This document shows positions 18,615 through 26,794 of a stretch of 64,000 bases of DNA, one piece after another (within the stretch, counting starts at the first letter, position 1; every line of letters begins with the position of its first letter). A program made the translations under genes and the position numbers. The notes under the pieces are model-generated. The model was not told the DNA's origin. It did no database searches and was given only the letters and a program-made list of their open reading frames with translations. Location: contig NZ_NNRM01000017.1 of the NCBI RefSeq assembly GCF_002252525.1, forward strand, positions 434,001-498,000, in the 5' to 3' direction. This DNA comes from Brucella pseudogrignonensis. Its GTDB lineage: Bacteria; Pseudomonadota; Alphaproteobacteria; Rhizobiales; Rhizobiaceae.

Positions 18615-19643
18615 ATGCATCTGAAGGCATCCGAGAAGCGGACGCTTGGCCGCACTGGTCTGACGGTAACCGCGCTTGGTCTGGGAACGGCACCTTTGGG
18701 CGGGCTTTATGCGCCTGTTTCGCGTGCTGACGCAGACGCATTGCTGGAAGCTGGTTGGGACAGCGGTATTCGCTATTTCGACAGCGCACCGATGTATGGC
18801 TATGGCCGTTGCGAACATTTGCTTGGCGATATGCTGCGCGAAAAAAGCGAACGTGCGGTTGTCTCCACCAAGGTCGGACGCCTGATGACCAATGAGCGCG
18901 CTGGTCGCACTTTGCCGCCAGCGCCGCCAAAGAATCCACTCGATTCGGGCTGGCATAATGGCCTCAATTTCCGTGAGGTCTTTGACTATAGCTATGACGG
19001 CGTCATGCGCAGCTTCGATGACAGCCAACAGCGTCTGGGCTTTCCTGAAATTGATCTTCTCTATGTTCACGACATTGGCCGCGTGACCCATGCCGACAGA
19101 CACGAGTTTCACTGGAACGCGCTGACCAAGGGCGGTGGTTTCCGTGCGCTGACTGAGTTGCGCGCGGCAGGCAATATCAAGGGCTTCGGTCTTGGTGTGA
19201 ATGAATGGCAGATCATTCGCGATGCGCTTGAAGAGGCTGATCTTGATTGCTCGCTGTTGGCCGGGCGTTATTCGCTGCTCGATCAGGTGTCGGAAAAAGA
19301 ATTTCTGCCGCTGGCGCAAAAGCGTGGCATGGCGCTGGTGATTGCTGGTGTGTTCAACTCCGGCATTCTGGCCGCGCCACGCGGCGGCGAACAGAAGTTC
19401 GATTATGCCGACGCGCCTGCTGAAATCATTGCTCGCACCAATCGCCTGCATGATATTTGCGATGAGTATCGTGTGCCGCTCGCCGCTGCTGCTATGCAAT
19501 TCCCGATGATGCATGAGGCCGTCAGCTCCATTCTGATCGGTGTGCGTTCGCCAGAACAGATCAGGCAGAATGTCGTCTGGTTCGAGCAGTCGATTCCGCA
19601 CGAATTCTGGACGAAGCTTCGCTCGGAAGGTCTCATTTCCTAA
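18615..19643 (+). CDS. Aldo/keto reductase (D-threo-aldose/L-fucose dehydrogenase-like), module 2
   Basis: 342-residue NAD(P)-linked TIM-barrel oxidoreductase. The catalytic tetrad is visible: Asp and Tyr in YFDSAPMYGYG, Lys in STKVGRL, His in YVHDIGR. The closest recalled relatives oxidise aldoses such as L-fucose, D-arabinose or galactose to lactones, or oxidise pyridoxal. The start at 18615 follows GAGGAG with six bases of spacing; an in-frame ATG 48 bases upstream lies in the repeat and lacks a site. The kinase gene begins two bases after its stop. Confidence 0.9.
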   Translation: MHLKASEKRTLGRTGLTVTALGLGTAPLGGLYAPVSRADADALLEAGWDSGIRYFDSAPMYGYGRCEHLLGDMLREKSERAVVSTKVGRLMTNERAGRTLPPAPPKNPLDSGWHNGLNFREVFDYSYDGVMRSFDDSQQRLGFPEIDLLYVHDIGRVTHADRHEFHWNALTKGGGFRALTELRAAGNIKGFGLGVNEWQIIRDALEEADLDCSLLAGRYSLLDQVSEKEFLPLAQKRGMALVIAGVFNSGILAAPRGGEQKFDYADAPAEIIARTNRLHDICDEYRVPLAAAAMQFPMMHEAVSSILIGVRSPEQIRQNVVWFEQSIPHEFWTKLRSEGLIS

Positions 19644-19645
19644 TC

Positions 19646-20566
19646 ATGACTTCCAAAATTCTCTGCGTTGGTGCCCTCACCATGGACACCATTCTCCGCC
19701 TTGATGAGCTCCCACACGCGGCAGGCAAATATCTGCCGCGTGAAGCGGTCGAAATCGCAGCTGGCATGGCTTCAAGTGCAGCGGCTGCGATTGCCCGGCT
19801 CGGTGGCAACGTGGCGCTCTGGGCTTCTGCGGGGATTGATTCAGTAGGCGACCGCGCTGTCGCAGAGCTTTCAGCCGAAGGCATCGATTGCGCTTATATC
19901 CGGCGGCTGGAAGGCGCGCGCACTGCATTTTCTTCGATCCTCGTCGATGCGAATGGCGAACGCATTATCGTGCCGTTTTATGATCGCAGGCTTGCAAGTC
20001 CGTCTGATCCGGTGCCGCCGATTGCAGCGGGAACCTATGCGGCTGTTATGACCGATGTACGCTGGCCGTGGGCTGCTGAAACAGCACTAAGTGCTGCGCG
20101 CGATGCAGGTATTCCGGCCATTCTGGATGCCGATACCGCACCCGTCGAACTGTTGGAAACGCTGTTACCACTTGCAACTCATATTGTTGCATCGGAACCA
20201 GCCGCAATCAGCGTCACGGGCACGACGGACTTGCGTGAATGTGTCCGTATTCTCAGCAATCGCTATGATGTTTTCACATCTGTCACGGCTGGCGCAGATG
20301 GCTGCTATTGGGCGGAAGGTGCTGGCAAGCCTGTTTCCCATGTGGCGGGTTTCAAAGTCGATGCTGTGGATACGCTCGCTGCGGGCGACGTTTTCCACGG
20401 TGCTTTTGCGCATGGTCTTGTTGAGGGCAAGGGGATGACTGACATCATCCGCTTTGCCAATGCCGCTGCGGCCATCAAATGCGCGCGCTTTGGTGGACGT
20501 GCCGGTTCTCCAAGCCAGGATGAAGTTGTTTCCTTCATCGAAACCGGTATTGTTCCAGCCCGATAA
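19646..20566 (+). CDS. PfkB-family sugar kinase, module 2 (resembles YihV branch)
   Basis: 306 residues with the PfkB signature near the C-terminus (DTLAAGDVFHGAF; Asp is the catalytic base) and an N-terminal substrate lid (GKYLPREAVEIAAGMASSAA). Against recalled E. coli YihV (sulfofructose kinase) it shares several blocks: GERIII-like beta strand, DVRW, SEP, FKVD.VDT, CARFGGRAG versus CTRPGGRAG. That suggests the same sub-branch, not the same substrate. It is co-transcribed with the aldo/keto reductase and precedes a DapA-type aldolase, so a dehydrogenase-kinase-aldolase route for an unusual sugar is plausible. Confidence 0.88.
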   Translation: MTSKILCVGALTMDTILRLDELPHAAGKYLPREAVEIAAGMASSAAAAIARLGGNVALWASAGIDSVGDRAVAELSAEGIDCAYIRRLEGARTAFSSILVDANGERIIVPFYDRRLASPSDPVPPIAAGTYAAVMTDVRWPWAAETALSAARDAGIPAILDADTAPVELLETLLPLATHIVASEPAAISVTGTTDLRECVRILSNRYDVFTSVTAGADGCYWAEGAGKPVSHVAGFKVDAVDTLAAGDVFHGAFAHGLVEGKGMTDIIRFANAAAAIKCARFGGRAGSPSQDEVVSFIETGIVPAR

Positions 20567-20728
20567 GCTGGGTTTCAATCGTAGACCTTCCTCATCCTGA
20601 GCCGGTGTGAAGTGCTGCCTGAAAGGGTGAGGGCAGCGCATGCCGGCGTTCTGGGCCGAGCCAAACTTACCGAACTCCGAGTTCTCCCACGCTCTCCCAA
20701 AATCATCCGAATGCACACTGAACACGAA

Positions 20729-20757
20729 TTGACTCTTTACTAACATGTTAGTATGTG
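20729..20757 (+). promoter_or_regulatory. Promoter with embedded perfect 16-bp palindrome (operator)
   Basis: -35 TTGACT (20729-20734), a 17-base spacer and -10 TATGTG (20752-20757). The perfect palindrome TACTAACATGTTAGTA (20738-20753) fills the spacer. A repressor bound there would exclude RNA polymerase. The likely binder is the GntR regulator encoded at 21727, two genes down. The promoter would drive the aldolase, GntR and ABC genes as a unit separate from the reductase-kinase pair. Confidence 0.65.
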
Positions 20758-20791
20758 CAAACTTAAAGTTCAAACTTGGGAGGAGCCAGTT

Positions 20792-21694
20792 TTGGCACAT
20801 AATCATTCTGGGCAGGAGCGCTTCGGGCTCTCTGCAGCGCTTACCACGCCATTCGATGCTGATGGCAAAATCGATGTCAGCCGGGCGCTGAAACATGCTC
20901 GCGCGCGCCTCGATAATGGCTGCTCAAGCGTCACCTTGTTTGGCACCACCGGCGAAGGTTCGTCGATTGCCGATGCTGAACGCGCTGCTCTTCTCGATGC
21001 ATTTATCGCAGGCGGCTTCCCTGCTTCCAACATTGTTGTCGGCGTCATGGAAAATTCGGTTGCCGATGCTGTCCTTCAGTCGGCCGATGCGCTGCGTCGC
21101 GGTTGCAAGGCCATTCTTCTGGCTCCGCCTTCCTATTTCAAAAACCTCTCAGACGAGGGTCTGTTCAACTGGTTCTCGTCTGTCTTCAAAGGTTTGGGCG
21201 AAGATGCGCGCAGCATCATTCTCTACAATATTCCATCGGTGACAGCGGTTGAATTGTCGGTCGATCTCATCAGTCGTCTTCGTGCAGCTTTTGGCGGCAT
21301 CATCACCGGCGTGAAGGATTCTTCCGGCACCTGGGCCTATACGGAAAAGCTGCTTGCAGCCCACAAAGATATTGCGATCCTTATCGGCGATGAACGTGAT
21401 CTTGCTGCCGGTGTACGGCTTGGTGGACAGGGTGCGATTTCAGGCATGGCCAATCTGTTCCCGGATCGTCTTTTGCGCATGGTCAATGACGGTCAGGATG
21501 ATGCTGAACTCGTCGGTGCCGTGCAGCAGCTGCTGAACTAACCGGTAACGCCTGCGGTCAAGGCCATGGTTGCGCGTCATACGGGTGACAAGGAATGGCG
21601 TCGCGTGCGCGCACCGCTGATTTCACTCAATGACGCGGATTTCGATGCAATTGGTAGTGTATTCGACCGTTTGCATCTGGCAAAAGCGGCCTAA
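20792..21694 (+). pseudogene. DapA-superfamily (DHDPS/NAL-like) aldolase interrupted by an in-frame TAA
   Basis: The frame encodes a class I Schiff-base aldolase/lyase: GTTGEGSS loop, tyrosine in ILYNIPSVT, and Schiff-base lysine in GVKDSSGTW. Translation from TTG 20792 (GGGAGGAG six bases before it) stops at TAA 21539-21541 after 249 residues. The same frame then continues without a break for 50 more sensible codons (starting PVTPAVKAM) to the natural stop at 21692-21694, giving the usual family length of about 300. A single substitution, for example from TAT, TAC or CAA, explains it. The shortened protein keeps the catalytic residues but loses the C-terminal helices. A sequencing error cannot be excluded. 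Confidence 0.85.
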
Positions 21695-21726
21695 TCGCGG
21701 CATAAGCCTCGATAACAAAAAAGGGA

Positions 21727-22395
21727 ATGGCTTTGGTGGACGATCACAACGAACCGGTAAAATTGCGGGATAAGGCTTATCAGAGCTTCACCCAGCATTT
21801 GCTGGCGCGTGATTTTCATCCGGGTCAGTTCGTTTCGCAGCGCCAGCTCGTCACCATGACGGGCTTGCCGCTGGGTGCGATCCGCGAACTGATCCCGCGT
21901 CTTGAAGCGGAAGGTCTAATCAAGACCGTGCCGCAGCGCGGGCTCCAGATCGCGCATATCGATCTTAATCTGATCCGTGAAGCGTTTCAGTTTCGCCTTT
22001 TCATCGAAAAAGAGTCGATCGCGATTTTCTGCCAGTCGGCTTCCGATGAATTGCTGCGCTCGCTGCGTGCTGCCCATGAAGATACGCTCAACCGCGCGAT
22101 GAGCGAAGGTGAAACGCCGGAGCTTGAAGAGCAGGCACAGAATATCGACTGGAGCATGCATGATACGATTGTCGGCTCACTCGATAATGAAATTATCTGG
22201 CGTGCCTATCAGACCAATACGATCAAGATGCGTCTGATCAATCAGGAGCGCTTCCGCATCACCGGGCGCGTTATCCCGGTCATGCAGGAACATCTTTCTG
22301 TGCTGAGTGCAATCGAAACCCGAGACCCGCAGACCGCCATGGATGCCATCGCCGTTCACATCAATAATGCACGGAAGCTGGCTTTGCAGATTTAA
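21727..22395 (+). CDS. GntR-family regulator (FCD type), module 2
   Basis: 222 residues: winged HTH in the first 70 (QFVSQRQLVTMTGLPLGAIR) and a helical FCD ligand domain. It is embedded between the aldolase and the ABC genes and is probably the local repressor using the palindrome at 20738-20753. The ATG at 21727 has GGGA directly adjoining it; the GTG at 21736 has better spacing, so the true start may be three codons later. Confidence 0.87.
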   Translation: MALVDDHNEPVKLRDKAYQSFTQHLLARDFHPGQFVSQRQLVTMTGLPLGAIRELIPRLEAEGLIKTVPQRGLQIAHIDLNLIREAFQFRLFIEKESIAIFCQSASDELLRSLRAAHEDTLNRAMSEGETPELEEQAQNIDWSMHDTIVGSLDNEIIWRAYQTNTIKMRLINQERFRITGRVIPVMQEHLSVLSAIETRDPQTAMDAIAVHINNARKLALQI

Positions 22396-22472
22396 CAACC
22401 GAGGCCGGGCAAGAGGAGTTGCCGGGTTGAAGGAATCAATGGGCCAGGAAGGCCTAAGGGGAGGAGCATGTA

Positions 22473-23807
22473 ATGAATCTATTACGTCCAACACGTCGCC
22501 AGTTTTTGGCAGGCACAGCGGCTATTGCCGCCACAGGTGTAACAGGCATCAGCCCATCTTTCGCGCAGTCGGGTGTCGACTGGAAGAAATATGCGGGCAC
22601 AACGCTCGAAGTTAATCTCATCAAAAGTCCGCGCGGTGAAATCCTTCAGAAATATCAAAAGGAATTCGAAGAGCTGACTGGCATCAAGGTTAATTCCGAA
22701 CAGATGCCAGAACAGCAGCAGCGCCAGAAGGCCGTGATCGAGCTGACTTCGGGTCGTCCGAGCTTCGACGTCATCCATATCAGCTATCACGTTCAGAAGC
22801 GCCAGTTTGAAAAGGGCGGCTGGCTTGCCGATCTCAATCCGTTCCTGAAAGACCCGACGCTGACCGATGCGTCGCTCACCGAAGATGATTTCGCAAGTGC
22901 TGGCCTAACCTTCGCCAAGGATGCCAATGGCCGCTTCGGCGCACTGCCGTTCTCGGTCGATTACTGGATCATCTACTGGAACAAGGAACTCTTTGCCGCC
23001 AAGGGCATCGAATTCCCGAAAACCTTCGAAGAGCTGGTTGCAGCGGCAGAAGCGCTTACCGATCCATCGACAAATACATATGGTTTCGTCGCGCGCGGCA
23101 TGAAGAATGCCAATGCTCCGGTCTATACCAGCCTTCTGCTCGGCTATGGCAAGCAGTCGGTTGATGCGGACGGCAACCTGCAGACGGATTCGGCTGAAGG
23201 TATTGAAGCCGCCAAGCTCTATCAGCGTCTGATGACCAAATCAGCACCTCCCGGTGTTGCAGGCTTCAACTGGGCTGAATGCCAGTCGAACTTCCTGCAG
23301 GGCCGCGTTGGCATGTGGCTCGACGGTATCGGCTTTGCGCCGCCACTCGAAGACCCGAACAAGTCCCGCGTTGTCGGCAAGGTTGGTTATGGCGTTATGC
23401 CAGCAGGCCCGAATGCACAGGCAGCGCCAACGACAGGTGATGGCATCGGCGTGACCGAAGCCTCGAAGAACAAGGAAGCCGCATATCTTTACTGCCAGTG
23501 GGCCATTTCCAAGGAAATGGGTGCTCGCCTGTTGCAGTCGGGATCGGGCGTTCCGTTCCGCAAGTCGATCATCGACGATGCAGATGTGCGTAAGGGTGTC
23601 ACCATGCCGGAAGGCTGGGTCGAAGCTCTCTCGAAATCTGCACCAATCAGCCAGCTCTGCCTGCCGGTCATCGTGCCTGTCACGGAATTCCGCGACATTA
23701 TCGGTGTTGGCCTCACCAATCTTCTCAATGGTGCAGACGCAGAAGCTGAAATGAAACGCGCGACGGAAGAATTCCGTCCGGTCCTCGCACGGAGCGAAGG
23801 AAAATGA
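22473..23807 (+). CDS. Sugar-type solute-binding protein with Tat-like signal, module 2
   Basis: 444 residues. The N-terminus carries a twin-arginine pattern (TRRQFLAG, residues 7-14) followed by a mildly hydrophobic stretch ending SPSFAQ, so export by Tat is likely. The mature chain is a family 1 extracellular binding protein (SGRPSFDVIHISYHVQK, later GRVGMWLDG). Tat export of a sugar-binding protein suggests folding before export, sometimes with a ligand or cofactor. It overlaps the first permease by four bases. Confidence 0.9.
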   Translation: MNLLRPTRRQFLAGTAAIAATGVTGISPSFAQSGVDWKKYAGTTLEVNLIKSPRGEILQKYQKEFEELTGIKVNSEQMPEQQQRQKAVIELTSGRPSFDVIHISYHVQKRQFEKGGWLADLNPFLKDPTLTDASLTEDDFASAGLTFAKDANGRFGALPFSVDYWIIYWNKELFAAKGIEFPKTFEELVAAAEALTDPSTNTYGFVARGMKNANAPVYTSLLLGYGKQSVDADGNLQTDSAEGIEAAKLYQRLMTKSAPPGVAGFNWAECQSNFLQGRVGMWLDGIGFAPPLEDPNKSRVVGKVGYGVMPAGPNAQAAPTTGDGIGVTEASKNKEAAYLYCQWAISKEMGARLLQSGSGVPFRKSIIDDADVRKGVTMPEGWVEALSKSAPISQLCLPVIVPVTEFRDIIGVGLTNLLNGADAEAEMKRATEEFRPVLARSEGK

Positions 23808-24742
23808 CATCTGCCGCCCCGATAGGAGCAAAAACGGGAGCTGCTGCCAAAGCAGCTTCCTCCACCAAGACGGCCACAAACCGTCTGCGGCCAAGTTACT
23901 GGCCGTTTGTTCTTCCTGCCTTGATCACTGTCGGGGCGGTGATCGTCTTCCCATGGGTGTTTACACTCTGGATGAGTACCAACCAGTGGCAGCTTGGCGG
24001 CGAGCAGAGCTTTGTCGGTTTTGACAATTATCTGCGTCTTGCGACCGATATGCGCTTCTGGGAATCCATGTGGCACACGGTTGTTTACACGGTTCTGTCC
24101 GTCGTGGCCCCGATGATATTGGGTACGATTGCAGCGCTGGTGTTTGACAGCAAACTGCCCATGCGCGGGCTGCTGCGCGGTATCTTCGTCATGCCAATGA
24201 TGGCAACACCGGTGGCGGTCGCGCTGGTTTGGACGATGATGTATCACCCACAGCTGGGTGTGCTGAACTATCTCCTGTCGCTGATCGGCATTCCGCCGCA
24301 GGAATGGATCTTCAATCAGAGCACGGTTATCCCGTCGCTGGTAGCTGTTGAAACCTGGCAGTGGACGCCGCTGGTCATGCTGATCGTGCTGGGTGGCCTT
24401 GCATCCATGCCGCGCGATCCGTTTGAAAGCGCGGAAATTGATGGCGCCAATGGCTGGCAGAAATTCCGTTACATCACGCTTCCGATGATCCTGCCATTTA
24501 TCATGGTTGCCGTTATCATCCGCTCGATTGATGCGCTGAAAAGCTTCGACATCATCTTTGCAATGACGCAAGGCGGTCCAGGAACGGCATCGGAAACCAT
24601 CAATATCTATCTCTATAATGTGGCGTTTTCTTACTATGACATTGGTTACGGCTCGGCGATTGCTGTGGTGTTCTTTGTTGTCATTATCGCCATGTCGATG
24701 ATCCTTCTGGCGCTGCGCCAGCGGACCAAGTGGAACAGCTGA
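23804..24742 (+). CDS. Carbohydrate-type ABC permease (MalF class), module 2
   Basis: 312 residues: an Ala/Lys-rich cytosolic start, then six predicted helices and the EAA loop RDPFESAEIDGANGWQKFRY. It starts within the binding-protein stop (ATGA). It pairs with the permease beginning nine bases after its stop. Confidence 0.92.
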   Translation: MTSAAPIGAKTGAAAKAASSTKTATNRLRPSYWPFVLPALITVGAVIVFPWVFTLWMSTNQWQLGGEQSFVGFDNYLRLATDMRFWESMWHTVVYTVLSVVAPMILGTIAALVFDSKLPMRGLLRGIFVMPMMATPVAVALVWTMMYHPQLGVLNYLLSLIGIPPQEWIFNQSTVIPSLVAVETWQWTPLVMLIVLGGLASMPRDPFESAEIDGANGWQKFRYITLPMILPFIMVAVIIRSIDALKSFDIIFAMTQGGPGTASETINIYLYNVAFSYYDIGYGSAIAVVFFVVIIAMSMILLALRQRTKWNS

Positions 24743-24751
24743 GGACAGGTC

Positions 24752-25570
24752 ATGGCAAGCAAGTCTATTCTTTCAAAGCTTGGCACGGCACTCGTGGTGT
24801 TCGTCATCGTGTCGCCTGCAATCTTCTTCTTCGTCTGGATGCTGTCGCTTTCCTTGAAATATGAAATCGACAATGGCGCTTATCCGCCCATCCTGATCCC
24901 TGACCGCATAGCATGGTCAAACTATACCGGGATTTTCGAAACCAATGACTTCCTGCTCTATTTCTGGAACAGTCTTCTGGTCACAGGAACCGCGACCCTG
25001 CTGGCATTGATTGTCGGCGTTCCGGCAGGCTACGGCATTGCGCGACTGCGTGCCAACAAGTCGGCAATCGTCATCATGATTGCGCGTATGACACCGGGCC
25101 TGTCTTATCTGATCCCGCTGTTCCTGTTGTTCCAGACGCTGGGTCTTCTCGGCACGCTCTGGCCGCAGATCATCATTCATCTGGTCGTCACCGTTCCAAT
25201 CGTGATCTGGATCATGATCGGCTATTTCGAGACAACACCGATGGAGCTTGAAGAAGCAGCCATTATCGATGGTGCTTCCTCGTGGCAGGTGTTCATGAAG
25301 GTGGCACTCCCGATCGCCAAGCCCGGCGTTGTGGTGTCGCTCATCCTCGCGGTGATCTTCTCGTGGAACAATTTCGTTTTCGGCATCGTGCTTGCAAGTC
25401 GCGAGACACGCACCCTGCCGGTCGCAGTTTACAACATGCTGTCCTTTGAACAGGTCAGCTGGGGTCCGCTTGCAGCTGCAGCCCTTGTGGTCACATTGCC
25501 GGTCCTGTTGCTAACCGTTTTCGCACAGCGCCAGATCGTTGCAGGTCTGACAGCAGGCGCCGTCAAATAA
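24752..25570 (+). CDS. Carbohydrate-type ABC permease (MalG class), module 2
   Basis: 272 residues with six predicted helices and the EAA loop MELEEAAIIDGASSWQVFMK. It ends with the MalG-type tail [11 protein letters not shown]. It follows the partner permease closely and precedes the ATPase by 15 bases. Confidence 0.92.
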   Translation: MASKSILSKLGTALVVFVIVSPAIFFFVWMLSLSLKYEIDNGAYPPILIPDRIAWSNYTGIFETNDFLLYFWNSLLVTGTATLLALIVGVPAGYGIARLRANKSAIVIMIARMTPGLSYLIPLFLLFQTLGLLGTLWPQIIIHLVVTVPIVIWIMIGYFETTPMELEEAAIIDGASSWQVFMKVALPIAKPGVVVSLILAVIFSWNNFVFGIVLASRETRTLPVAVYNMLSFEQVSWGPLAAAALVVTLPVLLLTVFAQRQIVAGLTAGAVK

Positions 25571-25585
25571 GAGTTGAGGTTCAAG

Positions 25586-26644
25586 ATGGCATCTGTATCC
25601 ATCCGAAATGCAATCAAGAAATATGGCAATGTCGGCGTTCTGCATGGCGTGTCGGTTAATATCGAAGACGGCGAATTTGTCGTTCTGGTTGGCCCGTCGG
25701 GCTGCGGAAAATCCACGCTCCTGCGCATGATCGCAGGGCTTGAGGAAATCAGCGATGGTGAAATCGCCATTGGTCCGCGTGTGGTAAATGACCTGCGCGC
25801 CAAGGAACGCGATATCGCCATGGTGTTCCAGAATTATGCGCTCTATCCGCATATGACGGTTGCCGACAATATGGGCTTCGCGCTCATGCTGAAAAACGCA
25901 CCGAAGGAAGAACGCGACAGCCGTGTTAATCGCGCGGCGGAAATCCTCGGCCTCAACAAGCTGCTCGACCGCTTTCCACGCCAGCTTTCCGGCGGTCAGC
26001 GTCAGCGTGTGGCTATGGGCCGTGCGATTGTTCGCGATCCGCAGGTGTTTCTGTTTGACGAACCGCTGTCCAATCTCGATGCCAAGCTGCGCGTGCAGAT
26101 GCGTGGCGAGATCAAGGGACTGCATCAGCGTTTGAAGACCACCACGATTTATGTGACCCACGATCAGATCGAAGCCATGACCATGGCAGACAAGATCGTC
26201 GTCATGCGCGATGGTCTGGTGGAGCAGATCGGTGCGCCGCTCGATCTCTATGATCGTCCGGCCAATATGTTTGTCGCGGGCTTTATCGGCTCACCATCGA
26301 TGAACTTCGTCAATGGCAAGATCGAAGAAGGTTCGTTTGTGGCAGATGGCGGCTTCCGTATGCCGCTTCCTGAAGGCGATTATGCAAGTCTTTCGGGCAA
26401 GGCTGTTTATGGTATGCGCCCTGAGCATATGAAGATAGCCGATAACGGCGTACCGGTCACAGTCGAGATCGTTGAGCCGACTGGTTCGGAAATCATGGTC
26501 ATGGGCAAGCTCGGCGACCAGCCAGTCACCTGCCTGTTCCGTGAACGCCTGACCGTGCGTCCGGGTGATGTGCTGACCATCGCGGTTGATCCGGCAACGA
26601 GCCATGTGTTTGAGCCGGAAAAAGGCATGCGCGTTAGTCGCTAA
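25586..26644 (+). CDS. Carbohydrate-type ABC importer ATPase (UgpC/MalK class), module 2
   Basis: 352 residues with Walker [12 protein letters not shown], signature [15 protein letters not shown], Walker [14 protein letters not shown]-loop THDQIEAMT and a C-terminal TOBE domain. ATG 25586 is preferred to one four codons upstream because GAGG lies at the right distance. It is the last gene of module 2 and is followed by a strong terminator. It closely resembles the module 1 ATPase, so the two modules belong to one transporter family. Confidence 0.92.
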   Translation: MASVSIRNAIKKYGNVGVLHGVSVNIEDGEFVVLVGPSGCGKSTLLRMIAGLEEISDGEIAIGPRVVNDLRAKERDIAMVFQNYALYPHMTVADNMGFALMLKNAPKEERDSRVNRAAEILGLNKLLDRFPRQLSGGQRQRVAMGRAIVRDPQVFLFDEPLSNLDAKLRVQMRGEIKGLHQRLKTTTIYVTHDQIEAMTMADKIVVMRDGLVEQIGAPLDLYDRPANMFVAGFIGSPSMNFVNGKIEEGSFVADGGFRMPLPEGDYASLSGKAVYGMRPEHMKIADNGVPVTVEIVEPTGSEIMVMGKLGDQPVTCLFRERLTVRPGDVLTIAVDPATSHVFEPEKGMRVSR

Positions 26645-26665
26645 ATCATCTGTCAGCAATGAAAA

Positions 26666-26692
26666 ACGCCGGGGTTTTCCCCGGCGTTTTTG
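26666..26692. terminator. Intrinsic terminator after module 2
   Basis: Perfect ten-base arms AACGCCGGGG/CCCCGGCGTT with a TTTT loop and a run of T on the plus strand. The A-run before the stem makes it usable from the minus strand too, so it may also end the preT-preA transcript. Confidence 0.85.
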
Positions 26693-26705
26693 ATATTTGT
26701 TTTAC

Positions 26706-26793
26706 GCGCATCTTATCTGATCGGAGCGGGAACAGAAATTAGTCCAGTGGACTAATTTCCCCGCGTAGGCGGTTCCCACTTTTCGGGATGCGC
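26706..26793 (-). repeat. Composite palindromic repeat, long form (copy 5)
   Basis: Read on the minus strand it begins GCGCATCCCGAAAAGTGGGA and ends GATAAGATGCGC, exactly the ends of the short repeat. The middle is replaced by about 45 bases holding the perfect palindrome AAATTAGTCCA-c-TGGACTAATTT. It lies between the module 2 terminator and preA and ends one base before the preA stop codon. A second long copy is at 47959-48050. Confidence 0.78.
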
Positions 26794-26794
26794 T

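Noticed and set aside
18363-19601. 412-codon minus-strand frame across the aldo/keto reductase gene and the repeats
   Set aside because: Part of it is only translated repeat sequence, and it lacks a start site and domains.
23489-24571. 360-codon minus-strand frame opposite the module 2 binding protein and permease
   Set aside because: His/Arg/Gln-rich shadow of the permease codons; it shows no membrane helices or motifs.
18615-26644. Sulfoquinovose degradation cluster, suggested by the YihV-like kinase
   Set aside because: No sulfoquinovosidase, isomerase, YihT-type aldolase or sulfo-specific dehydrogenase is present, so only kinase resemblance remains.
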